From NCBI GenBank assembly GCA_900765525.1, contig CAAFRY010000146.1, positions 1-8,682 of the forward strand: 8,682 nt of DNA, written 5' to 3'. The notes beneath the pieces are model-generated. The model searched no databases. It had not been told where the DNA came from and worked only from the letters and a program-made list of their open reading frames with translations. This document shows, piece after piece, positions 1 through 6,500 of this stretch. Numbering within the stretch: position 1 is the stretch's first letter; every line of letters begins with the position of its first letter. Source of the DNA: an uncultured Blautia sp. Its GTDB lineage: Bacteria; Bacillota; Clostridia; Lachnospirales; Lachnospiraceae. The position numbers and the translations under genes were made by a program.

Positions 1-84
1 AGCCACCGCTACGCCTCATTCCTCCGCCTTGCAGAATGAAAATTCATTCTACGTCATTATGCTGAAAATGAATGTGCCAGTACA
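1..84. repeat. Left-edge gene-free stretch with palindromic repeat-like sequence
   Basis: No coding region is visible here. The stretch lies just downstream of the kinase stop. It contains the palindrome agaatgaaaattcattct (33-50, eight pairs around a 2-nt centre). A competing inverted repeat, attcatt (42-48) with aatgaat (67-73), reuses the right arm, so two mutually exclusive stems can form. No T-run follows on the minus strand, so it is not a canonical terminator. The composition (gcctcattcctccgccttgcag) resembles dispersed intergenic repeats of Lachnospiraceae, which is recollection and not shown by a second copy in this window. Confidence 0.4.
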
Positions 85-122
85 CTAGAGTGATGCCCTG
101 CATGCTTGTATCGGGGTATTTG
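85..122 (-). repeat. Dispersed repeat, copy A, forming the kinase 3' end
   Basis: This 38-bp stretch matches 1575-1612 in the same orientation at 34 of 38 positions. It shares ctag at one end, tgcttg(t/c)atcgggg in the middle and tatttg at the other end. It encodes the last 11 residues of the kinase and its TAG stop. The similarity ends sharply at both edges. Confidence 0.8.
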
Positions 123-1410
123 ACTCTGTAAATGCCGGTATTTTCAGTACAAAGCAGCAGCCTCCCCCGGGCGTATCGGCAAGCAGCAGGTCGCCCTTGT
201 GCAGTTTAGCCAGTTCTTTTGCAATGGATAGGCCCAGACCAAAATGCTCTTTTTCTTTTCGGGACCGGTCCCCCTGGTAAAAGCGTTGAAAAACAAATTT
301 TTTCTCATCCTTTGGAATGCCTTTTCCATGGTCTTCCACGGTAAAGCAGATAAATTTTTTTTGAAGGTGTATCTGCAAATCAATGGATTTGCCGGCAGGA
401 GTATAGGAGATGGCATTATCCATGAGAATGGTGAGAATTTGTATCACTCTGTTTTTGTCACAGAGGGCTTTGGGAAGCTCCTCCTGGGGAATGGATAAAT
501 GCAGGGGAATTTCCTTTTGCCGGCATAAGGGTTCAAAGGTTTCATATACGTCTAAAAGAAGCGTATCTCCGTCCCAGGGTTTTAAGGAAAGGGTCCAGCT
601 TTTGGAATCAGCAGCCGCAAGTACCAGTAAGTCTTTGATTAAGGCGCCCATTCTGACACATTCTTTTTCAATATTTAAGGTCATGGCAGGGGCGCTTAAG
701 GGGTCTGTACGAAGGGCAGAGGCGCTGGCCTGAATGACAGCTAAAGGAGAGCGAAGCTCATGAGAAGCAGCAGCGATAAATTCGGCTTGCTGCTTTTGGT
801 TTTCTTTTAAAGGAACCAGTGTTTTGCCCACTGCATACCAGCTTGCGAAAAATAAAAGGATAATGCCAGCACTGCCTACCACTAAAAAAAACACGCCCTG
901 GAATACAGCCTGGCGGGCAGAGGCAGTAATATCCTGGATGACCAGAAGAGAGTGGGTTTTGCTGTCTACAGACAAGGTGAGAACCATGGCAGTGTAAGAA
1001 TCCCCATGGTCGCCGTTGAAATATAGAATCGGACTTTGCTGGGAGGTGGGAGAACCGGAAACCAGTTTTTTTCCGGAGCCCTGGGCCAGGCTTTGCGCCC
1101 GTTTGACTAGTTCCTCCCTCTGGGTCCGAGGCTCCCAGGAACCTGGAAAAAACAGGGGAGTCCCATTGTCTTCAATGTGGATTATCAAATCATTGGCTGT
1201 TTCAGCATTGGCCAGCCAGGTGTCAGACAAGACAGATTCTGTCTGGAAAATACCGGAAATCCCCAAAAAAAGACTGGTAAAAAGAGCTTCATTTTTCGCT
1301 TCCAAAGAGCTTTTCATATAGAAAAAACACACCAGTAAAACGGCAGTGAGAATACCTCCTGTAGTAATGGTATACAGCAGCGTCAACCGCTTCTGAAGTT
1401 TATGAAACAT
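85..1410 (-). CDS. Sensor histidine kinase of a two-component system
   Basis: Membrane sensor kinase, 441 aa, expected to phosphorylate the response regulator encoded upstream. From the chosen start there is a transmembrane helix at about 10-31, an extracellular sensor region of about 140 residues (32-171), a second helix at about 172-193, and then directly the HisKA box ASHELRSPLAVI with phospho-acceptor His217. No HAMP domain is evident. The ATPase domain shows the N box MDNAISYTP (Asn332), the D box DHGKGIP, the F box FQRFYQGDR and the G2 box FGLGLSIAKELAKLHKG, so it appears catalytically intact. The ATG at 1408-1410 was chosen over an upstream ATG at 1471-1473 because AAGGAGGG (about 1419-1427) sits just ahead of it and the upstream start lies in repeat DNA. 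The C-terminal tail NTPIQACRASL and stop are encoded by a repeat copy; the family consensus would end near VLKIP. The ligand is unknown. The sensor region has no recognisable fold. Confidence 0.94.
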   Translation of the reverse strand: MFHKLQKRLTLLYTITTGGILTAVLLVCFFYMKSSLEAKNEALFTSLFLGISGIFQTESVLSDTWLANAETANDLIIHIEDNGTPLFFPGSWEPRTQREELVKRAQSLAQGSGKKLVSGSPTSQQSPILYFNGDHGDSYTAMVLTLSVDSKTHSLLVIQDITASARQAVFQGVFFLVVGSAGIILLFFASWYAVGKTLVPLKENQKQQAEFIAAASHELRSPLAVIQASASALRTDPLSAPAMTLNIEKECVRMGALIKDLLVLAAADSKSWTLSLKPWDGDTLLLDVYETFEPLCRQKEIPLHLSIPQEELPKALCDKNRVIQILTILMDNAISYTPAGKSIDLQIHLQKKFICFTVEDHGKGIPKDEKKFVFQRFYQGDRSRKEKEHFGLGLSIAKELAKLHKGDLLLADTPGGGCCFVLKIPAFTESNTPIQACRASL

Positions 1411-1447
1411 ATAAAAAACCCTCCTTTTTATTCCTGCGAACAACGAG

Positions 1448-1477
1448 CCAAGCGGACATGCTTGCATGTCCATTTGG
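1448..1477. repeat. Hairpin 1: ccaa...ggacatgc/gcatgtcc...ttgg
   Basis: The arms ggacatg (1454-1460) and catgtcc (1465-1471) are perfect complements around cttg. They extend outward through one mismatch and a G-T pair to ccaa (1448-1451) and ttgg (1474-1477). No T-run follows on either strand. Confidence 0.7.
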
Positions 1478-1478
1478 C

Positions 1479-1511
1479 GGTGCTGTGTGCCGGTGGAACA
1501 CGCTTAGCACC
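1479..1511. repeat. Hairpin 2: ggtgct/agcacc
   Basis: The arm ggtgct (1479-1484) pairs with agcacc (1506-1511). An inner gtgt (1485-1488) pairs with acac (1498-1501), leaving a 4-nt bulge on one side. It is weaker than its neighbours and directly abuts the 21-bp hairpin. Confidence 0.5.
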
Positions 1512-1562
1512 CACCGAAGTGGAACGTAGACCTGCCGTAAGGGTCTACGTTCCACTTCGGTG
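1512..1562. repeat. Hairpin 3: perfect 21-bp stem with 9-nt loop
   Basis: The left arm 1512-1532 starts caccgaagtgg and ends gtagacc. Its exact reverse complement is at 1542-1562, with the loop tgccgtaag between. All 21 pairs match. The sequence after it on the minus strand has no T-run, so it is not a typical intrinsic terminator. It could act as an RNA processing or stabilising structure, or as the core of a mobile palindromic element. Confidence 0.9.
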
Positions 1563-1574
1563 CTTGCATCGCCG

Positions 1575-1612
1575 CTAGATTGATGCTCCGCATGCTTGCA
1601 TCGGGGTATTTG
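1575..1612 (-). repeat. Dispersed repeat, copy B
   Basis: Partner of copy A (85-122), 34 of 38 identical and in the same orientation. It begins 45 nt past the response regulator stop and is contiguous with the hairpin-rich element. On the minus strand it reads from the regulator gene towards the kinase gene. Its tgcttgcatcg core repeats exactly at 1561-1571. Confidence 0.8.
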
Positions 1613-1656
1613 CCTCCAGATAGCATGGCAGTATACTGTGGTGTTCGCATTTTTCA

Positions 1657-2346
1657 TCATGTTGTATCTGATTTTTCCGCTTCCAAACGGTACCCCAAAC
1701 CGTGGATGGTTTTTATCTGTACGCAGCTGTTCAGAGAACGGAGGCGGCGTCTGAGAAAATATATATAATTGTCCAGATTTCCCTCCTCTACCTCAGCATC
1801 AGCCCCCCATACATAAGATAAAAGAAGTCCTCTTTTCAAAGCCTGTCCCTTATTTTTCATAAGAATTTCCAGCAGAGCGGTTTCTTTTTTGGAAAGGGAG
1901 ATACCTTTTCCATTACCGGAAAGTTCTAGTTTTTCTGTGTCCAGACATAAATCCCAGCAAGTCAAAACTGAGGAGGAGGTCAGCTTAGGGGGTCTTCGGG
2001 TCAGGGCACGGATGCGGGCCAGCAGCTCTTCCGGAGCAAAGGGTTTGGTGATATAGTCGTCAGCCCCACAGTCTAATCCGGACACTTTATCATTGAGAGA
2101 ATCCATAGCTGTAGCCAGAATAATGGGAGTCTGGATTCCGTTTTTCCGGATAGCAGTCAAAAGAGTCAGGCCGTCCACCTCTGGCAGCATTCTGTCTATT
2201 ATCATCATGTCATAAGGATTTTGGAGAGCATATAGCAAACCTTCCCCTCCGTTGTGGCACATATCAGTCTGGTAGCCCTGTTTCTGAAAATGTACATGCA
2301 AAGCCTTACAAAGCTGTATATCATCCTCTATCAGCAATAAACGCAT
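1657..2346 (-). CDS. OmpR/PhoB-family response regulator
   Basis: DNA-binding response regulator, 229 aa, the usual length of the family. The receiver domain (about 1-118) shows the acidic pair Asp8-Asp9, phospho-acceptor Asp51 in MIIDRMLPEVDG, Thr79 in ILATAMDS and Lys101 in YITKPF. The C-terminal winged helix (about 130-225) has the recognition-helix region NLDNYIYFLRRRLRS and the final wing IKTIHGLGYRLE. ATG at 2344-2346 is preceded by GGAAAGGAAG and sits about 25 nt from a predicted transcript start under a TATAAT box. It is the first gene of the minus-strand pair with the kinase. The divergent operon, with a phased heptamer array at its promoter, is the likely target. Cognate pairing and target are inferred from position. 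Confidence 0.96.
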   Translation of the reverse strand: MRLLLIEDDIQLCKALHVHFQKQGYQTDMCHNGGEGLLYALQNPYDMMIIDRMLPEVDGLTLLTAIRKNGIQTPIILATAMDSLNDKVSGLDCGADDYITKPFAPEELLARIRALTRRPPKLTSSSVLTCWDLCLDTEKLELSGNGKGISLSKKETALLEILMKNKGQALKRGLLLSYVWGADAEVEEGNLDNYIYFLRRRLRSLNSCVQIKTIHGLGYRLEAEKSDTT

Positions 2347-2377
2347 AGGTAATCTTCCTTTCCTTTTTTCACTATGT

Positions 2378-2383
2378 ATTATA
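2378..2383 (-). promoter_or_regulatory. Predicted -10 box of the regulator-kinase operon
   Basis: On the minus strand this reads TATAAT, a perfect -10. The -35 about 17-18 bp upstream (near 2401-2407) is T-rich and poor, which fits a regulated promoter. It overlaps the first heptamer of the putative regulator array, allowing autoregulation. The predicted transcript start is near 2371. Confidence 0.6.
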
Positions 2384-2397
2384 TCTTACCACAGAAA

Positions 2398-2445
2398 TCT
2401 CTAAAAAATCTCCAAAAATTCTTAGGGGTCTTTAAAGATTTTTAG
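2398..2445 (+). promoter_or_regulatory. Array of five helically phased heptamers, putative response-regulator binding sites
   Basis: Five related heptamers follow one another: TCTCTAA (2398-2404), TCTCCAA (2409-2415), TTCTTAG (2419-2425), TCTTTAA (2429-2435) and TTTTTAG (2439-2445). Start-to-start steps are 11, 10, 10 and 10 bp, about one helical turn each. OmpR/PhoB-class regulators bind head-to-tail at such direct repeats just upstream of the -10. Here the last heptamer ends 12 bp before the plus-strand -10 and replaces a recognisable -35. The assignment to the neighbouring regulator is an inference. Confidence 0.55.
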
Positions 2446-2454
2446 AGAAAACCC

Positions 2455-2463
2455 TGCTATCAT
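2455..2463 (+). promoter_or_regulatory. Predicted extended -10 of the transporter operon
   Basis: The sequence is TGCTATCAT: a TGN extension followed by TATCAT, five of six matches to TATAAT. No good -35 lies 16-18 bp upstream, as expected for an activator-dependent promoter. The predicted transcript start near 2470 gives a leader of about 36 nt to the lipoprotein start, which has AAAGGAG at 2491-2497. Confidence 0.55.
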
Positions 2464-2505
2464 AGACAGCAGAAAACCACATCAGGAAAGAAAGGAGTTA
2501 TATAT

Positions 2506-4809
2506 ATGAGATGGAAACGGTTTGTCAGTCTAGGCTTGACAGGAATTTTAACAGCAGGAGTATTTGCAGGCTGCGGACAGGAAGAAGAATCCCAAAAGGA
2601 AAGTAAACCTAAGGGAAGTTATGTGGAAGAGGAAATGGAGATTCCCTGGAGTCAGGAAGAAAGTTATGGAACCTGTTTTTTAAATCAGGACAAACAATTG
2701 GAAATCCTCACCAGTCAGGGAACAGGAAGCGCTACCAAGGTATATTCTTATACCAATACAGGCGGTGAAGAATGGGATAAGCAGGAGGAAAGCTGGGCCC
2801 AGGGGCTGGTACAGGACGGCGAATATTTAAGCGGTATTCGGAAAGGCCAGGACGAAAATTACTACCTGATGGTACAAGCAGAGGTTCAGGAAGAGGACAG
2901 TGAAGACTCAAATTACATGACAGAGGATGGAGAATTATTTTTACCTGCTACCCCTACGAAGCTGTATCGCTATACGGAAAAGGGGGAGCTTTCCCAGCTT
3001 CCTATAGAAGTCCTGGATACAGAATACCAGCAGGAAAACGGAGGTGTTTTTCTCTACTATTGGGATGTAAACCAGGCCGGAGATATAGCCTTTGTAAATG
3101 TGGATTCAGATAATATTGTACTGTATGACAGTACCACCGGAAAGGAAAAACAATCCTTTAAAAATCATCCTGTGGTACAGATGAATGATAAAATGACAGC
3201 CATGTCCGGAAATACGTTGATTACCCTGAATGCAGAACAAAAGGGGCTGACTCTCTATGATACCCAAACCGGACAGGAGACGGGAACCGTGGCATTGGGA
3301 GAAAATGAAAACAGTGCCGGAGGAGGAATCTGCCAGACAGGAGAGGACACCTATGCCTTTTTGAATTGGGAGGGGATTTTCCTTTACAAGAAGGACGGAA
3401 CTCTGGGGGAACAGATTTTTGACGGTACCAGAGGCGTTATGGGAGGAATGGAAAACACCCTGAGCCTGATGGATTTTATTCCCGGAGATAAAGAGGATTA
3501 TTACAGTGTTTATATGGATTATCAGACCGGCGCATATACCCTTTGCTATTACTCTTACAATGCGGCGGTAAACGCAGAGACAGAGGAGGATCTGGATGTG
3601 TGTAGCCTTTATGAAAATAAACTGGTGAAGGATGCAGTGCGGAAATTCCAGCAAAAAAATCCTCAGGTACAGGTAAATTATGAATACTACATCAAAGACG
3701 GAGCAGAAGGTGAACCGGATGATTATATTGATACTTTAAATACAGAGCTGCTGAATAAAGAGGGAGCAGATGTGCTGATTCTGGATGACCTTCCGGTAGA
3801 ATCTTATATAGAAAAAGGAATTTTGGAAGAACTTACGGATTTTTCAGGAGAGCTTATAAACCAGGGGCTGCTTCTGGAAAATATTGCCCAGGGAGTGGAA
3901 CAGGAGGGGAAGACCTATGAGGTCCCGGCTTCCTTTAACCTGCCTCTTTACTACGGTATCCAGGAGGCACTTAAACCTCTGGAGAGTATGGAGGCTCTGG
4001 AAAGCTATCTGCAGGCAAATCCTCAGGGCAAGCTGCTGGGGGCTGCGGCTTATCAGCAAATCGCTTATCTGCTGTTTGCCTCTAATTACCAGGAAATACA
4101 GACAGAAGAAGGTGGGGTATCAGCAGATAAAATTGCCCGGCTTCTGGAGCTGTCCAAACAGGTTTATGACAATAACCCTTCTGAGGATATGCAGCAGGTT
4201 TGGACCACAAATGCTAACGGTGTCATCAAAACAAATAAAATGACGCCATTCTCTCAAATCGGAATGATGGAGCTGTATGAGGACAGCAGCATTGCAGGCG
4301 TGGAAAATATAAACGGCCTGGCCAGCACGGCTTTGATGTACGATATTTTAAAGCAGAACAGCAATATGACAGCACAGACTGTCCATGGTTATTTTATGCC
4401 TGCCAGCCGTTTGGGAATCAACAGTTCCTCGGAGAAAAAGGAACTGGCTAAGGAATTTATACAGACAGCTCTGGATGGTGAAATTCAGAAAAATGATTAC
4501 AGCGAGGGACTGCCGGTAAATCCGGAAAGCCTGGAAATGCAAAAGGAAATTGCAGCTCAGGGACAGAATGAGGCTATGTTTGGCGTATCCACAGAAAATG
4601 GGGTAGAGCATACCTACGGCTATCCTGCCCAGGAGCAGTTGGAGCAGCTGATAGAGCTGGCTAAGTCCGCAGATACTTCTCTGGTATTGAATTTAACCGT
4701 AAAGCAGGCTTTTCTGGATGCTGCAGATAAGTATTATGGAGGAGATGTAAGTGCTGAAGAAGCGGCAGAGGAAATGGCGAAAGAGATGTCTCTCTATCTC
4801 TCCGAATAG
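2506..4809 (+). CDS. Lipoprotein: propeller-like domain fused to family-1 solute-binding domain
   Basis: Extracytoplasmic, membrane-anchored binding protein of an ABC importer, 767 aa. Binding proteins of this family are usually 400-450 aa, so this one is nearly double. Residues 1-22 are a lipoprotein signal peptide ending VFAGC, with lipidated Cys23. Residues of about 40-345 are rich in short beta-strand units such as VLYDSTTGKEKQSF, LTLYDTQTGQETG and FLYKKDGTLGEQIF, the kind of repeat seen in WD/PQQ-type propellers. From about residue 362 (LYENKLVKDAVRKFQQKNPQ) to the end it resembles the SBP_bac_1 fold, including ADVLILDDLPVESYIEKG and the C-terminal helix EFIQTALDGEIQKNDYSEGLPVNPE. ATG with AAAGGAG 8 nt upstream is clear. 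It heads the operon under the putative regulator array. Substrate is unknown: the fold suggests a sugar or oligosaccharide, but such assignments often fail. Confidence 0.9.
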   Translation: MRWKRFVSLGLTGILTAGVFAGCGQEEESQKESKPKGSYVEEEMEIPWSQEESYGTCFLNQDKQLEILTSQGTGSATKVYSYTNTGGEEWDKQEESWAQGLVQDGEYLSGIRKGQDENYYLMVQAEVQEEDSEDSNYMTEDGELFLPATPTKLYRYTEKGELSQLPIEVLDTEYQQENGGVFLYYWDVNQAGDIAFVNVDSDNIVLYDSTTGKEKQSFKNHPVVQMNDKMTAMSGNTLITLNAEQKGLTLYDTQTGQETGTVALGENENSAGGGICQTGEDTYAFLNWEGIFLYKKDGTLGEQIFDGTRGVMGGMENTLSLMDFIPGDKEDYYSVYMDYQTGAYTLCYYSYNAAVNAETEEDLDVCSLYENKLVKDAVRKFQQKNPQVQVNYEYYIKDGAEGEPDDYIDTLNTELLNKEGADVLILDDLPVESYIEKGILEELTDFSGELINQGLLLENIAQGVEQEGKTYEVPASFNLPLYYGIQEALKPLESMEALESYLQANPQGKLLGAAAYQQIAYLLFASNYQEIQTEEGGVSADKIARLLELSKQVYDNNPSEDMQQVWTTNANGVIKTNKMTPFSQIGMMELYEDSSIAGVENINGLASTALMYDILKQNSNMTAQTVHGYFMPASRLGINSSSEKKELAKEFIQTALDGEIQKNDYSEGLPVNPESLEMQKEIAAQGQNEAMFGVSTENGVEHTYGYPAQEQLEQLIELAKSADTSLVLNLTVKQAFLDAADKYYGGDVSAEEAAEEMAKEMSLYLSE

Positions 4810-5647
4810 AAAGAAAAAAATCCTGCCCTGGCTTCTCCTTTCCCCCAGCCTTCTGGGGCTTGGAATCTTTGTGCTTCTGCCCTTTGCAGATGTGGTAAAG
4901 CGTTCCTTCCAGAAGGCGGTGGGAGAGGAATTTGTGGGACTGGAAAATTATAAAAACGTGGTGGAGAATCAGGCCTTTCAGCTGGCGGCAGGAAACACGG
5001 CAAGGTTTCTGCTGGTGTGTCTGCCTCTGCTCCTGGGACTATCCTGTTTTCTGGCTGTTATGGTGCAGAAATTAGGAGCAAAAGGAACGGCTTTTAAGGC
5101 CGGATTCCTTCTCCCCATGGCCGTTCCGGCGGCCTCGGCAGCTTTGTTTTGGCAGCTGTTTTTTGATAAAAACGGAATTCTCAACCATATACTTTCCCAT
5201 GTGGGAATAGGAAGTATAGACTACTTAAATTCCTCTAAAGCTTTCTATGTACTGGTAGCAGTATACCTGTGGAAAAATATGGGTTATGACATGATTCTGT
5301 GGCTGGCAGGATTGTCTGCCATTCCCGAAAGTTTCTATGAGGCCGCCAGAATAGACGGAGCCTCCGGGCGAGCCTGTTTTTGGTATATTACCTGCCCTCT
5401 GCTTCTTCCTACTGCATTTTTAGCAGGGATATTATCTCTGGTAAATGCTTTTAAGGTATTTCGGGAGGCCTGGATGATAGGTGGAAATTATCCTCATGAC
5501 AGTATCTATATGCTGCAGAATCTGTTTAATAACTGGTTTTCAAAGCTGGACATGCAGAAAATGACAGCCGCTGCGGTAATGCTTGCCATGGTTGTGGGAG
5601 GAATCCTGCTTTTCAGCCAGATAGTAGAAGAAAACATAGGAGGATAA
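4751..5647 (+). CDS. MalF/UgpA-type ABC transporter permease
   Basis: Inner-membrane permease subunit, 298 aa, normal size for the family. A basic N-terminus (MLKKRQRKWRKR) is followed by a first helix at LLLSPSLLGLGIFVLLPF, typical of MalF-type proteins; about six helices in all. The cytoplasmic EAA loop is canonical, EAARIDGAS at residues 197-205 followed by FWYITCPLLLPT, so it should dock an ATPase. The start is GTG at 4751, inside the end of the lipoprotein gene (59-nt overlap), supported by GGAGGAG at 4738-4744. No in-frame ATG lies closer to the first helix. It pairs with the MalG-type permease that follows 4 nt later. Confidence 0.92.
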   Translation: MLKKRQRKWRKRCLSISPNRKKKILPWLLLSPSLLGLGIFVLLPFADVVKRSFQKAVGEEFVGLENYKNVVENQAFQLAAGNTARFLLVCLPLLLGLSCFLAVMVQKLGAKGTAFKAGFLLPMAVPAASAALFWQLFFDKNGILNHILSHVGIGSIDYLNSSKAFYVLVAVYLWKNMGYDMILWLAGLSAIPESFYEAARIDGASGRACFWYITCPLLLPTAFLAGILSLVNAFKVFREAWMIGGNYPHDSIYMLQNLFNNWFSKLDMQKMTAAAVMLAMVVGGILLFSQIVEENIGG

Positions 5648-5651
5648 GAGA

Positions 5652-6494
5652 ATGGTAAAGAAAAGAGCGGTTTTTCTTCTTCTGTGCCTGGCAGCAGGGG
5701 TTTTGTCGTTTCCCATTTTGCTTTTGGCTCTGAATTCTTTTATGGGAGAGGAGGAGCTGTTAAGCAGTTACGGGGCGGCCCTTTATGATACGAAAACAGA
5801 GCTGCAGTGGAAGCTGTTTCCCATGTATCCCACCTTGAAAGCCTATGTAGAGCTGTTGCTGGACAGTCCGGATTTTTTCGTGATGTTTTGGAATTCCTGC
5901 AAACAGGTATTCCCGATTCTGGCCGGACAAACCATAGTGGGACTGCCGGCTGCCTGGGCTTTCGGAAGATTTTCTTTTAAGGGAAAGCGGCCTTTATTCT
6001 ATTTGTACATGGTGCTGATGATTCTCCCTTTTCAGGTGACTATGGTGTCCAGCTACGGTGTTTTATCCTCTTTGAAGCTGCTGGATACGGGCTGGGCTAT
6101 CATACTTCCCGGAGTATTTTCCGCTTTTCCTGTCTTTCTTATGACGAAATTTTTTCAGGGGATTCCCGACTCTTTGCTGGAGGCGGCCAGAGTGGACGGG
6201 GCCGGGGAGTTTCTGACTTTTGTGTATGTGGGACTTCCCCTGGGATTTCCGGGAATTACCGCTTCTCTGCTTTTGAATTTTTTAGAGTTCTGGAATGCCA
6301 TAGAGCCGCCTATGACTTTTTTGAAGACAGAGAGTAAATTTCCGGTGTCCCTGTATTTGTCCTCCATTTCTTTGGAGGAGGCGGGGACAGCCTTTGCCGC
6401 CTCCGTGATAATCATGGCTCCGGCGGTTTTTTTATTTGCCTGGGGCCAGAGTTATCTGGAGCAGGGAATCATAGCTTCGGGATTAAAGGAGTAG
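5652..6494 (+). CDS. MalG-type ABC transporter permease
   Basis: Second permease subunit of the importer, 280 aa, expected to form a heterodimer with the preceding MalF-type protein. It has about six helices. The MalG-type signatures are an N-terminal helix followed by an extracellular segment (FPMYPTLKAYVELL), the NSCKQVFP stretch, the MILPFQVTM helix and the EAA loop EAARVDGAG (residues 177-185) followed by VYVGLPLGFPGI. The C-terminus EQGIIASGLKE is like the usual family end. ATG at 5652 follows AGGAGGA (5638-5644), which overlaps the stop of the upstream gene. No ATPase gene accompanies the pair here. In Firmicutes such permeases are often served by a shared MsmX-type ATPase encoded elsewhere. 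Confidence 0.93.
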   Translation: MVKKRAVFLLLCLAAGVLSFPILLLALNSFMGEEELLSSYGAALYDTKTELQWKLFPMYPTLKAYVELLLDSPDFFVMFWNSCKQVFPILAGQTIVGLPAAWAFGRFSFKGKRPLFYLYMVLMILPFQVTMVSSYGVLSSLKLLDTGWAIILPGVFSAFPVFLMTKFFQGIPDSLLEAARVDGAGEFLTFVYVGLPLGFPGITASLLLNFLEFWNAIEPPMTFLKTESKFPVSLYLSSISLEEAGTAFAASVIIMAPAVFLFAWGQSYLEQGIIASGLKE

Positions 6495-6500
6495 CAAGAT

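Larger units (their letters stand above)
1411..1656 (-). repeat. Structured repeat element in the spacer between regulator and kinase
   Basis: This is the 246-bp gap between the response regulator stop and the kinase start. It holds three consecutive hairpins (1448-1477, 1479-1511, 1512-1562), then repeat copy B (1575-1612) and the palindrome cagtatactg (1629-1638). The nonamer tgcttgcat occurs three times (1459-1467, 1561-1569, 1593-1601), and tgcttgcatcg is an exact 11-bp direct repeat with a 32-bp period (1561-1571 and 1593-1603). The kinase ribosome site lies at the kinase-proximal edge. There is no transposase and no clear target-site duplication. Best reading: a non-autonomous palindromic repeat element inserted in the operon. 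Its outer boundaries are uncertain. Confidence 0.65.

Noticed and set aside
33..50. Palindrome as terminator of the kinase transcript
   Set aside because: The stem is AT-rich and is followed on the minus strand by GCAAGGCGG, not a T-run.
1411..1473. Longer kinase start at 1473
   Set aside because: The extra 21 residues are encoded by repeat DNA, and a strong ribosome site lies directly before the ATG at 1410.
1512..1562. 21-bp hairpin as an intrinsic terminator
   Set aside because: No T-run follows on either strand, and the kinase gene downstream has its own ribosome site and no evident separate promoter.
85..1612. Integron gene cassette with attC-like sites
   Set aside because: No integrase and no attC core-site pattern (GTTRRRY) at the repeats. 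The copies are short direct repeats without the paired arms of attC.
1448..1612. CRISPR-like array from the repeated tgcttgcat
   Set aside because: There are only three short, irregularly spaced copies and no uniform repeat-spacer pattern.
3106..3654. Antisense open frame of 182 codons inside the lipoprotein gene
   Set aside because: It is a shadow of a clearly coding frame on the plus strand. It has no ribosome site and no recognisable domain.
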